Positions 1 to 7,168 of a DNA stretch of 20,472 nt are shown in pieces; positions within the stretch are counted from its first letter, which is position 1, and every line of letters starts with the position of its first letter. A program made the position numbers and the translations under genes. The notes below the pieces were generated by a model. It had not been told where the DNA came from. It saw only the letters and a program-made list of their open reading frames with translations, and made no database searches. Location: positions 1 through 20,472 of the forward strand of contig JBJHBG010000092.1 in NCBI GenBank assembly GCA_050485385.1. The letters are read 5' to 3'. Origin of the DNA: RECO01 sp050485385 (lineage in GTDB: Bacteria > Pseudomonadota > Alphaproteobacteria > Geminicoccales > Geminicoccaceae).

Positions 1-1
1 C

Positions 2-97
2 TTCGAACGCTCGGGCGTGGCCTTCTGCAAGCGCACCATCACCGAAGTAGAGAGGGGTGACTGCCTCGCACATCTGGGGACGGACTGGGCGGGGTAG
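2..97 (+). CDS. 3' end of an unidentified protein-coding gene (partial)
   Basis: The window opens inside an open frame that reads from base 2 to a TAG at 95-97 and encodes the last 31 residues of a protein (begins FERSGVAFCKRTITE, ends GTDWAG). Nearly every codon ends in G or C and no stop interrupts the frame, as in the other genes here, so I believe it is a real coding tail. I cannot assign a family from so short a piece. It converges on the GntR regulator, whose stop is at 120-122. The 22-nt gap and the start of the regulator's 3' end contain a small possible hairpin, GGGGC/GCCCC at 115-119 and 125-129. Confidence 0.5.
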   Translation, partial: FERSGVAFCKRTITEVERGDCLAHLGTDWAG

Positions 98-119
98 CGA
101 AAGGCAAGGACGCCGGGGC

Positions 120-857
120 TCATGGCCCCTCTGCGGCCTCCCTCCCCCCCTCGCGCGGCTCCTCGTCGTCGAACTCGACGATGTCGCGGATCGGATCGAC
201 CGCAGCGCCCAGGGCCGTGCAGAAATGCGCCTTGCTCTTCAGGACGTGCGCTTCGGAGATGCGTCCGGCCGCGTCGACGTCGCCCGCGCGCATGGCCGCG
301 AGCAGGTCGCGGTGGTCGGCGTTGCGCTCGGCGAGGTGGCCTTGCGAGATCAACGCGCTGCGCCGGAACAGCCGTGCCTGCTGGAACAGGTCGCGCTGGA
401 GCTGCATCAGCGGACGATTGCCGCTGAGTTCCAGGATGGCGTCGTGGAATTCGGTGTTCAGCACCAGAAAGCCGCGGTCGTCGTCCCGTGCCACCACCTC
501 GTCGATGGCGACGATCAGCCGTTCCAGATGGGCGGCGTGGCGGTGCGTGAGGTTGAGCGTCGCCTCGCGCGCGGCGAGCCGGGCGAGCGACGCGCGAATG
601 TCGAACAGGTGGAGTACGTGGCGCAGGCTCACCCGGCGGACGAAGGCGCCGCGGTTGGTGACGATCTCGACCAGGCCCGCCTGCTGGAGGATGCGGCACG
701 CCTCGCGGATGGGGGCACGGCTGACGCCCCAGCTTTCGGCCAGCGCGTGCTCGCGGACATGGTCGCCCGGCTTGAGCGTGCCGTCGAGGATCAGCCGTTC
801 CAGACGCTCCAGCAGCTGATCGGACAGGGAGGGCTTCGGTTTGCTCGTCACGGGCAT
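120..857 (-). CDS. GntR-family transcriptional regulator, FadR subfamily (FCD domain)
   Basis: A 245-aa DNA-binding regulator. Residues about 10-75 form the GntR winged helix: LERLERLILDGTLKPGD, then the recognition segment GVSRAPIREACRILQQAGLV, then the wing NRGAFVRRV. Residues about 80-225 form the all-helical FCD effector domain, with likely metal or ligand residues D86, N134/H138, H182 and H204. FCD regulators generally repress sugar-acid or organic-acid genes and release DNA when they bind the acid. I chose the ATG at 857 because the HTH begins shortly after it. The longer frame back to 1121 would add about 88 Arg-rich residues that run antisense to the dehydrogenase gene. It is divergent from the dehydrogenase/TctCBA/enolase operon and shares a spacer containing a GntR-type palindrome, so it is probably the local repressor. 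The C-terminus is acidic and low-complexity. Confidence 0.93.
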   Translation of the reverse strand: MPVTSKPKPSLSDQLLERLERLILDGTLKPGDHVREHALAESWGVSRAPIREACRILQQAGLVEIVTNRGAFVRRVSLRHVLHLFDIRASLARLAAREATLNLTHRHAAHLERLIVAIDEVVARDDDRGFLVLNTEFHDAILELSGNRPLMQLQRDLFQQARLFRRSALISQGHLAERNADHRDLLAAMRAGDVDAAGRISEAHVLKSKAHFCTALGAAVDPIRDIVEFDDEEPREGGREAAEGP

Positions 858-925
858 GTCGATCCGGCTGCGGCATCGCTGCGTTGCAGACAGCGTGTTG
901 CGGATTAGACGACGATCGACTAGCG

Positions 926-935
926 TTGTCGACAA
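926..935. promoter_or_regulatory. Putative GntR/FadR-subfamily operator, TTGTCGACAA
   Basis: A perfect 10-bp palindrome, TTGTCGACAA, lies in the 116-bp spacer between the divergent GntR gene (start 857) and the dehydrogenase gene (start 974). Its TNGT...ACNA form matches the short palindromes commonly bound by FadR-subfamily GntR proteins. I infer that it is the binding site of the neighbouring regulator, controlling both directions. Only one copy is evident. Confidence 0.5.
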
Positions 936-973
936 TCTCGAACATCTCGCAGCAATCGGGGACGCACGACACG

Positions 974-2008
974 ATGGGCGACGACGAGCGGTTCCGGGTC
1001 GCCCTGACGGGAGATTTCGTCGATTCCACCGGTGCGCTCTACTTCGAGCCGGCAGCCCTCGCGGCCCTGCGCGCGCGGCCGGATATCGCCCTGTCGGTGC
1101 TCGACACGCCGCCCGCCTCACCCCTGAGCGCCGAGGTGTTGGCCACCTACGATGCGGTCATCGCCAAGCGCTCGCCGCTGGCGGCGGACGCGCTGGACGC
1201 TGCCGATCTCCGCACGATCCACGTCTCGCGCAACGGCGTCGGCGTCGAACACCTGGACCTCGACGCGTGCACGCGCGCCGGGGTCGTCGTCACCAACACG
1301 CCGGATTCGGTGCGGCGGCCCATCGCGTCGGCGGCGATGTGCCTGCTCCTGGCGCTGGCGCATCGGCTGGTGGAGAAGGACCGCGCCACGCGCGACGCGC
1401 GCTGGCAGGACCGCCAGCTCTATCGGGGCACGGGTCTCGGTGGCCGGACCCTCGGCGTGGTCGGCGCCGGCAACATCGGCGCCGAGGTGCTGCGGCTGGC
1501 GGAGCCCTGGGACATGGTGCGGCTGGTCGCGCACCCGAGCCGCAGCGCCGAGGCGATCGCCGCCCTCGGTGCCGAGAAGGTCGAGTTGGACGAGCTTTTG
1601 GCGCGCGCCGACTTCGTCGTCCTCTGCTGCCCGTTGAACGAACGGACGCACCACCTGATCGATGCCCGGGCGCTCGAGCTGATGCGGCCCGAGGCCTATC
1701 TCGTCAACGTCGCGCGCGGCGCCGTGGTGGACGAAGCCGCGCTGGTGGCCGCACTTGCCGAGGGCAGGATCGCCGGTGCCGGTCTGGACGTGTTCGATCC
1801 CGAGCCGCCGGCCCCGAACAACCCGCTGCTCGGAATGCACCAAGCCATCGTCACGTCGCACAATCTGGGCTTCACCGACGAGAGCAACCGGCTGGGCAAC
1901 AGCCTCGCGGCCGCAGCGGTCCTCCGCACGGCCGACGGCCGGATTCCGCCGAACGTCGTGAACCGCGACGTGCTCGCTCACCCCCGCGTCGCCCATCTCG
2001 ATGGCTGA
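974..2008 (+). CDS. D-2-hydroxyacid dehydrogenase (NAD(P)-dependent)
   Basis: A 344-aa cytosolic oxidoreductase that interconverts a 2-oxoacid and a D-2-hydroxyacid. The Rossmann motif VGAGNIG is at about 163-169. The catalytic set is present: Arg248 in NVARGAVVDEAAL, Glu277 in DVFDPEPP and His296 in TSHNLGFTDE. After the second Rossmann strand the sequence reads VAHPSRS where NAD-preferring members usually carry an Asp, so NADP use is possible (inference). The start at ATG 974 has GGGGA 11 nt upstream. A longer frame to 884 would cover the operator and add an unconserved leader. It is the first gene of the operon with TctC, 72 nt downstream. With the enolase-type gene at the operon end, it probably processes the acid brought in by TctCBA. 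Confidence 0.92.
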   Translation: MGDDERFRVALTGDFVDSTGALYFEPAALAALRARPDIALSVLDTPPASPLSAEVLATYDAVIAKRSPLAADALDAADLRTIHVSRNGVGVEHLDLDACTRAGVVVTNTPDSVRRPIASAAMCLLLALAHRLVEKDRATRDARWQDRQLYRGTGLGGRTLGVVGAGNIGAEVLRLAEPWDMVRLVAHPSRSAEAIAALGAEKVELDELLARADFVVLCCPLNERTHHLIDARALELMRPEAYLVNVARGAVVDEAALVAALAEGRIAGAGLDVFDPEPPAPNNPLLGMHQAIVTSHNLGFTDESNRLGNSLAAAAVLRTADGRIPPNVVNRDVLAHPRVAHLDG

Positions 2009-2029
2009 GCGGCACGGGCAACCATGCGC

Positions 2030-2047
2030 GGAGGCAGACATGCCTCC
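2030..2047. promoter_or_regulatory. Small intercistronic hairpin before tctC
   Basis: GGAGGCA and TGCCTCC form a perfect 7-bp inverted repeat around the loop GACA. It sits between the dehydrogenase stop (2008) and the tctC RBS (about 2068-2074). Such hairpins can protect the 5' end of a highly expressed binding-protein message, or hold a processing site. There is no T-tract, so termination is unlikely. Function is inferred from position only. Confidence 0.3.
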
Positions 2048-2080
2048 CGCCAACTGGAACGACATTCAGGGAGGCTTGCG

Positions 2081-3046
2081 ATGAAGACGACGAGCGGATG
2101 GGCCCTTGCGGCGGCCGTCGTGGCGGGGCTGGCGTTCGGGCCGGCCGTGGCCGACTACCCTGCCGAGAGACAGATCCACCTCGTGGTGCCGTTCGGCCAG
2201 GGTGGCTCGTCGAGCGCCGCCGCACGAGCGATGCAGACGGCGATCGAGCGCAACGACCTGTTGCCGACGTCGTTCCGTATCTCGTACGTGCCCGGTGCGG
2301 CCGGCACGGTCGGTGCCCGGCAGGTGATGAACGCCGAGCCCGACGGCTACACCATCCTGATCTGGCACGTCGCCGCCAACGGTGCCAAGGCGATGGGCAA
2401 CGTCGACTTCGGCCCCGAGGCGTTCGAGCCGATCGCCGGCACGCATCGCTCCTGCCAGATGCTCGTGGTCCGGGAGACCTCCGAGTACCAGACGCTCGCC
2501 GATCTGCTCGACGGTGCCGCGGAGCACCCGGAGACCATCATCGCCGCGGTCAACCTCGGCGGTGCCAACCACATCTCCGCCGTCCTGGCGGAAGCCTCGC
2601 GGCCCGGTGCCGCGTTCCGCCACGTCCAGTACGGCGGCACCGCCGAGACCTACCCGGCCCTCCTGGGCGGCCACGCCGAGGTCAACATGTCGACCACCTC
2701 GGCCCTTGCCCAGACGACCACGGCAGGGCTCAGGCTGCTCGGCTACCTGGGCACCGAGCGGCACCCGAACTTCCCGGACGTGCCCACCTTCCGCGAGCAG
2801 GGCTTCGACGTCGACTTCTGCATGCACGCTTGGTGGTTCGCGCCGAAGGGGACGCCGCCGGAGCGCATCGAGATTCTGGCCGACGCGATGGAGGCCGCAA
2901 CCGACACCGACTACATGCGCGAGTTCGCCGAGGTCAGCGGGGTCGACAACGTGCTCCTGCGCGGCGCCGACCTGCAAGCCGTGCTGGACCAGGAAACCCG
3001 CGACATCACGGCCATCGGTCCGCGTCTCCAGGGTGTCGCGAACTGA
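2081..3046 (+). CDS. tctC: Tripartite tricarboxylate transporter substrate-binding protein (TctC/Bug family)
   Basis: A 321-aa periplasmic binding protein that delivers a carboxylate ligand to the TctA/TctB membrane complex. The Sec signal peptide covers residues 1-24 (hydrophobic AAAVVAGLAFG, cleavage after PAVA). The family motif follows as VVPFGQGGSSSAAARAM, where the Asp common in PFxxGGxxDxxAR is replaced by Ser. Further signatures are VPGAAGTVGARQV, EPDGYTIL, the YGGTAETYPALLGGHAEV segment and the C-terminal WWFAPKGTPPERIE. ATG 2081 is chosen because an excellent AGGGAGG lies 6 nt upstream and the signal peptide starts there. The ligand cannot be read from sequence. The dehydrogenase and enolase neighbours suggest a sugar acid or hydroxy acid. 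Confidence 0.93.
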   Translation: MKTTSGWALAAAVVAGLAFGPAVADYPAERQIHLVVPFGQGGSSSAAARAMQTAIERNDLLPTSFRISYVPGAAGTVGARQVMNAEPDGYTILIWHVAANGAKAMGNVDFGPEAFEPIAGTHRSCQMLVVRETSEYQTLADLLDGAAEHPETIIAAVNLGGANHISAVLAEASRPGAAFRHVQYGGTAETYPALLGGHAEVNMSTTSALAQTTTAGLRLLGYLGTERHPNFPDVPTFREQGFDVDFCMHAWWFAPKGTPPERIEILADAMEAATDTDYMREFAEVSGVDNVLLRGADLQAVLDQETRDITAIGPRLQGVAN

Positions 3047-3080
3047 CCTCGATCGAAGGGCGGCGGAGGGGAGGCCGGGC

Positions 3081-3584
3081 ATGTCGAAGGAACGGTCGTC
3101 GGCGATCCTGGAGATCGCCTTCGCAGTCGGCCTGCTGCTGGTTGCGGGCGCAGTGTTCTGGAACAGCCTCGGCCTGCCCGTGTCGCTGCGCGAGCCCCTG
3201 GGCTCGTCCACGGTGCCGCAGATCGTGTGCGGCATCATCGCGCTCTTCTGCGTCGTTCTGATCGTGCGTTCGGCGCGCGTGCTGGCCTCGTCCGGCACCG
3301 CGCCAGCGCAGAGACCAGCCGACGATCCGAGTGCCGTCGAGCCGCACACGCCGCGGCCGGTACTGGCTGCGACGGTGTTCGTGCTCGCCGTGATCTACGT
3401 TGCCCTGTTGCAGACGCGCCTGATCCCGACCTACGTCCTCACCCCGGTACTGCTCGGCGTCTCCATCCTGGTGCTGAACGGCTTTCGCCGGTCGGCCATC
3501 CTGCCCACCGTCGTCGTCGCGGCGACGGTCGGCAGCGCGGTGCCGCTGATCTTCTCCGGCTTTTTCCAGGTCAACCTGCCCTAG
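3081..3584 (+). CDS. tctB: Tripartite tricarboxylate transporter small membrane subunit (TctB)
   Basis: A 167-aa integral membrane protein, the usual size for TctB. I see hydrophobic segments near residues 9-27 (ILEIAFAVGLLLVAGAVFW), 45-65 (VPQIVCGIIALFCVVLIV), 92-110 (VLAATVFVLAVIYVALL), 113-133 and 143-163, with a polar, Pro-rich loop at about 70-90. TctB is poorly conserved, so the call leans on its position between tctC and tctA and on the topology. The start at ATG 3081 follows GAGGGGAGG at 3066-3074. It lies 34 nt after the tctC stop and 34 nt before tctA. A CCGCC/GGCGG mini-hairpin sits in the latter gap. Confidence 0.88.
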   Translation: MSKERSSAILEIAFAVGLLLVAGAVFWNSLGLPVSLREPLGSSTVPQIVCGIIALFCVVLIVRSARVLASSGTAPAQRPADDPSAVEPHTPRPVLAATVFVLAVIYVALLQTRLIPTYVLTPVLLGVSILVLNGFRRSAILPTVVVAATVGSAVPLIFSGFFQVNLP

Positions 3585-3618
3585 CGGCCCCGCCGTTGGG
3601 CGGCGCGAAAGACGTTCG

Positions 3619-5133
3619 ATGGAAGCCTTCCTCACCGCGACCCTCTACATCCTGACACCGCTGCCGTTCTTCTGGGTGCTGCTCGGGGTCGGTCTCGGGA
3701 TCGTCGTCGGTGCCGTGCCGGGGCTCAGCGGCTCGATGCTCATCGCGATGAGCGTGCCGCTGACCTTCTTCATGCCGAGCTACTACGATGCGCTGATCCT
3801 GCTGGTGGCGATGTACGTCGGCTCGATTAGCGGCGGCCTGATCTCGGCCACACTGCTCTGCATGCCCGGCACCCCGGCGGCGATCATGACGACGCTCGAC
3901 GGCTACCCGATGGCGCAGTCCGGCCGGCCCGGCCGCGCGCTGGGCCTCGGCATCATGGCGTCGTTCGTCGGTGGCATGATCTCCTGGGTGGTCCTGGTCG
4001 CCCTCTCGCCGACCCTGGCGCGCTGGGCGGTGACCTTCGGCCCCTGGGAATACTTCGCCATGGTGATGATGGCGCTGGTGCTGATCGCGTCGTTGACCGA
4101 CGGCTCGATGGTCAAGGGGCTGCTCTCCGCCTTTCTCGGCGTGCTGGTGGCCATGCCCGGCGTGGACCGCAGCACCGGCATGCTGCGCCTGACCTTCGGC
4201 TTCGAAGCGCTCGAAAGCGGCTTTCAACTGCTGCCTGTGCTGCTCGGCGTCTTCGTCGTCAGCCAGGTACTGAAGTACATCGTCAATCTCGAAGAGAAGC
4301 TGGAGGTGATCGACGTCTCCGGCAAGGACAGCGTCTTCAGCAGCATCCGCGACTGCCGCACGCAGGTCGTCAACCTGACACGCTCGTCGCTGATCGGCAC
4401 CTGGGTCGGTATCCTGCCCGCCATCGGCGCCTCGATCGGCTCGATCCTGGCCTACACCGTCGCCAAGAACGTGTCGTCGACGCCGGAGCGGTTCGGCAAG
4501 GGCTCGCCCGACGGCATCGTCGCCTCGGAGAGCGCCAACAACGCCACCATCGGCGGCGCGCTCGTGCCCCTGATCACCATGGGTATCCCCGGCAGCGTGG
4601 TCGACGCCATCCTCATAGGCGCTCTCCTGCTGCACAATCTGCAACCGGGGCCGCTGCTTTTCGTCACCAACCCGCAGGTGCCCTACACGATCATCGCCAC
4701 CCACCTCGTCGCCAACATCGTCATGCTGGCGATGATGGTTCTGTCGGTAAAGTACATCTCGCGCCTGATCCTCGTGCCGCGCCAATACCTCATGCCGATC
4801 ATCTTGATGTTCGTGATCATTGGCTCGTTCTCGATCAACAACAACGTCTTCGACATGTGGGTGGCGCTGGGCTTCGGCGTCTTGGGCTACGTCATGCAGC
4901 GCTTGAAGATCCCGCTCGCACCGTTCGTGATCGGCTTCATCCTGGCGGAGGTGGCCGAGGCCCGGCTGCGCTCCGGCCTGATGGCGTCGGCCGGTTCCAT
5001 CGAGCCCCTGTTCACCCGGCCGATCGCCGCCACGCTCTTCTACATCTCGCTCTTCATGCTGGCCTGGTCGCTCTGGCGGGAGATCAGACCGCGACGCCGC
5101 GCACCCGCCGGGGAGGCTACAGATGCCGGATAG
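3619..5133 (+). CDS. tctA: Tripartite tricarboxylate transporter large membrane subunit (TctA)
   Basis: A 504-aa permease with about 10-12 hydrophobic segments, full length for TctA. The N-terminal signature is intact: GLGIVVGAVPGLSGSML (about 25-41), MYVGSISGGLISATL, CMPGTPAAIMTTLDGYPMAQ and RALGLGIMASFVGG. The second inverted-repeat half shows IGTWVGILPAIGASIGS and NNATIGGALVPLITMGIPGS. The C-terminus carries the usual ...RLKIPLAPFVIGFIL and ...SGLMASAGS elements. It catalyses secondary import of the ligand bound by TctC. The 3' end overlaps the next gene by 11 nt (ATG at 5123, stop at 5131-5133), so the two are probably translationally coupled. The RBS before 3619 is weak, which also suggests coupling to tctB. 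Confidence 0.96.
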   Translation: MEAFLTATLYILTPLPFFWVLLGVGLGIVVGAVPGLSGSMLIAMSVPLTFFMPSYYDALILLVAMYVGSISGGLISATLLCMPGTPAAIMTTLDGYPMAQSGRPGRALGLGIMASFVGGMISWVVLVALSPTLARWAVTFGPWEYFAMVMMALVLIASLTDGSMVKGLLSAFLGVLVAMPGVDRSTGMLRLTFGFEALESGFQLLPVLLGVFVVSQVLKYIVNLEEKLEVIDVSGKDSVFSSIRDCRTQVVNLTRSSLIGTWVGILPAIGASIGSILAYTVAKNVSSTPERFGKGSPDGIVASESANNATIGGALVPLITMGIPGSVVDAILIGALLLHNLQPGPLLFVTNPQVPYTIIATHLVANIVMLAMMVLSVKYISRLILVPRQYLMPIILMFVIIGSFSINNNVFDMWVALGFGVLGYVMQRLKIPLAPFVIGFILAEVAEARLRSGLMASAGSIEPLFTRPIAATLFYISLFMLAWSLWREIRPRRRAPAGEATDAG

Positions 5134-6256
5134 GGCGGTGATCGAGCGCGTCGCGGTACGGACCGCGCGCATCAGTGCGAAGACCGACTGGACCTTCGTT
5201 CTGGTGGCCTGCTCCGACGGTATCGTCGGCCTCGGCGAGGCCACGCTGAGCGGTGCCGGGGACGCGCTGTTCGCCTTCGCTCCGCTCCTGGAGCGCCGCC
5301 TCGTCGGTCGGCCGGCCATGCCCAACGCCGTGTTGGCGGTCCGGGACGAGATGCGGGCGGGTCTCGTCCAGGCCGCGGTCTCGAGCGCCGCCGAGCAGGC
5401 GCTTTGGGACGCCGAAGGTCAGCGGCAGGGGCGATCCGTTGCCGATCTTCTCGGCGGCAGCTTGCGCGAGCGCGTGCCGCTCTACGCCAACGTCAACCGC
5501 GGTATCGAGCGGCGCACCCCGGAAGGCTTCGCCGCGGCGGCGAACCGGGCCGTCGCCGCCGGCTACGATGCGGTCAAGATCGCCCCGTTCGACGGCCTCG
5601 ACGAGCCGGCAGCAATCGCTGCCGAGCCGCTCTTCAGCGCCGGCCTGGAGCGGATCGAGGCCACCTGCGACGTCGTTCGCGGGCGCGCGCGCGTCATGGT
5701 CGACTGCCATTGGCGCCTCGACGAACGGCTCGCCTCGCGCCTCCTGGATGCCGCCGCCCGGCTCGATCTCTTCTGGATCGAGTGCCCGCTGCCCGAGGCG
5801 GCAGGCTACCTGCCGGCCTTGCGCCGCGTGCGCGGCAAGGCGACGGAGGTGGGGGTCCGCCTTGCGGGCATGGAGAAGGGCACGTGCCTCGCCGACTTCG
5901 CGCCCTACTTGGCGGAAGGGCTCTACGACGTCCTCATGCCGGACGTGAAGTACGTGGGCGGGCTGGCGGCGACCCGGCATCTCGCGGCACTCGCCGCCGA
6001 GAGCGGCGTGCTGATTGCCCCGCACAACCCGAGCGGACCCGTTTGCCACGCGGCCAGCGTCCAGGTCGCAGCGACGCTCGCCAACCTGCTCTTCCTCGAG
6101 GTGCAGTTCGAGGAGAGCCCGCTGTTCGAGACGCTGGTGGACGCGCCCATCTTGCAGGCGGGCGGCACCGCCCCGGTCGCGCACCGCCCCGGCTTGGGCC
6201 TCGCCCTCGACGAAGCGGTCATGGCCGAGGTGGAGATCGCTCAGCCGTCGACGTGA
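5123..6256 (+). CDS. Enolase-superfamily enzyme, mandelate racemase/muconate lactonizing type (probable sugar-acid dehydratase)
   Basis: A 377-aa (beta/alpha)7beta-barrel enzyme that should abstract the proton alpha to a carboxylate. The N-terminal capping domain includes GIVGLGEAT and SSAAEQALWDAEG. Likely Mg ligands are D194 (MVDCHWR), E220 (FWIECPLPE) and E251 (GMEKGT). Acid/base candidates are K152 in AVKIAPFDG, D274 in MPDVKYVGG and H301 in APHNPSGPV, with E326 in FLEVQFEES as the final active-site acid. This His/Asp dyad with a single Lys (KxA rather than KxK) is typical of mandelate-racemase-group acid-sugar dehydratases; the substrate is unknown. It overlaps tctA by 11 nt and so closes the uptake operon. 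Its 3' end overlaps the convergent epimerase remnant by 16 nt. Confidence 0.92.
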   Translation: MPDRAVIERVAVRTARISAKTDWTFVLVACSDGIVGLGEATLSGAGDALFAFAPLLERRLVGRPAMPNAVLAVRDEMRAGLVQAAVSSAAEQALWDAEGQRQGRSVADLLGGSLRERVPLYANVNRGIERRTPEGFAAAANRAVAAGYDAVKIAPFDGLDEPAAIAAEPLFSAGLERIEATCDVVRGRARVMVDCHWRLDERLASRLLDAAARLDLFWIECPLPEAAGYLPALRRVRGKATEVGVRLAGMEKGTCLADFAPYLAEGLYDVLMPDVKYVGGLAATRHLAALAAESGVLIAPHNPSGPVCHAASVQVAATLANLLFLEVQFEESPLFETLVDAPILQAGGTAPVAHRPGLGLALDEAVMAEVEIAQPST

Positions 6257-6757
6257 CGCCGCCAGGACTGCTCGGGGCGAAAGTCGAGGACGCGATTGGC
6301 CTTGCGGTTGGAGAGCAGCGTCTCGTACGCGCCGAGATCGTCGACCTTCAGCGCTACCTTCGGATAGAAGCGCTCCAGCAGTTCACGCGTGGGCCGGGTC
6401 GACGCCGTTTCGTCGTTGGCCGCGTTGAACACCCCGAAGCCGAGGCCGTCCGTCTCGATGCAGGGCTTGGCGAGCTGGCCGAGGTCGCGGGCGTCGACGT
6501 AGCTCCAGGCGAGCCGCTCCTTGAAACGAGGGTCGGCGAGTTGGCGCTGCCAGCCGGGGTACTCGTCCGGCTCGATGGCGTTGCCGATGCGGATGGCGTA
6601 GATGTCGGCGCCGCCGCCGGTCTGGAAGGACCGCGCCGTTTTCGCGTTCAGCACCTTCGACGGGGCGTAGGAGTCTGGCGGATCGACGTCGCAGTCCTCG
6701 TCGAGCGGGACGGAGGTCGGATCGCGCGGCTCGAAGCGGTAGGCGCCCGTGCCGATC
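6241..6757 (-). pseudogene. NAD-dependent epimerase/dehydratase, C-terminal remnant (N-terminus lost)
   Basis: From about 6757 down to a TGA at 6241-6243 the minus strand reads like the second half of an extended SDR epimerase. It contains FEPRDPTSVPLDED, the catalytic Tyr-x-x-x-Lys as DSYAPSKVL, then AIRIGNAIEPDEYP, the YVDARDLGQL element and a tail ending RPEQSWRRHVDG. The N-terminal Rossmann half with GxxGxxG and the Ser of the triad is absent. Although the frame stays open upstream to 7617, the upstream residues do not resemble an epimerase. Beyond 7169 they are the wrong frame of the Asp-box gene, and between about 6844 and 7101 the opposite strand carries an IclR remnant. I read it as a 5'-truncated pseudogene. 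The left limit (stop) is exact and the right limit approximate. Confidence 0.72.
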
Positions 6758-6843
6758 GGCGTCTCGTCGACCTTGCCCCGTCGCTCCTGGATCTGCGGGC
6801 CTCCGTTCCCGCGGATGTGGAACGAGGTGCCCGGGCTCCAGAG

Positions 6844-7101
6844 CCGATTGGCGGCGACGCCGCCGTCCTGCTCGACCACGCCAAGGGCGGCCAGCCCGTC
6901 ACCGTGGGGTTCGAAATCGGCGACGGGGCACCCTGGCACTGCACCTCCATCGGCAGGGTGCGCCGGGCGGGCTTCGCCTTCGATGATCCGGAGTGCACCG
7001 ACGACATACGCTGCGTGGCCGTGTCGGTCTTCGAACCGGGCGGGCGCGTGGCGGGTGGCATCAGCCTGTCGGGCCCCGCATCGCTGGCCATGGGTGAGGT
7101 G
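6844..7101 (+). pseudogene. IclR-family regulator remnant (effector domain pieces only)
   Basis: In plus frame 1 the translation shows two pieces of an IclR effector-binding domain. The first covers about 6847-6954: DAAVLLDHAKGGQPVTVGF, then PWHCTSIG (the family's P-[LW]-HCT-x-x-G loop). The second covers about 6955-7101: RRAGFAFDDPECTDDIRCVA, then SVFEPGGRVAGGISLSGPA. In intact IclR proteins these are separated by roughly 60-75 residues (GKALLA... onward); here they are joined directly, so an in-frame deletion has occurred. The N-terminal HTH is missing, and the frame after SGPASLAMGEVV no longer looks like IclR. There is no credible start codon. It occupies the gap between the truncated epimerase and the Asp-box gene, which marks this stretch as a decayed locus. 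Confidence 0.65.
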
Positions 7102-7168
7102 GTACGACCTCCCGCTCGCCGCCGCGATGGTCGCGCTGGCGGGGACGTTCGACAATCCGGCACGGCGC
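7102..7168. other. Short non-coding remainder of the decayed locus
   Basis: This piece lies between the IclR remnant and the stop of the Asp-box gene. One plus frame reads YDLPLAAAMVALAG, which loosely recalls other protein families but is too short to assign. I see no promoter, terminator or RNA gene. Confidence 0.3.

Noticed and set aside
858..1121. N-terminal extension of the GntR regulator
   Set aside because: The added residues are Arg-rich and unconserved, would place the start inside the divergent dehydrogenase gene and would cover the operator region.
3571..5325. Long open frame antisense to tctA (about 580 codons, minus strand)
   Set aside because: Composition is Arg/His/Asp/Gln-rich low-complexity, as expected opposite a GC3-rich gene, and tctA on the plus strand has full family signatures.
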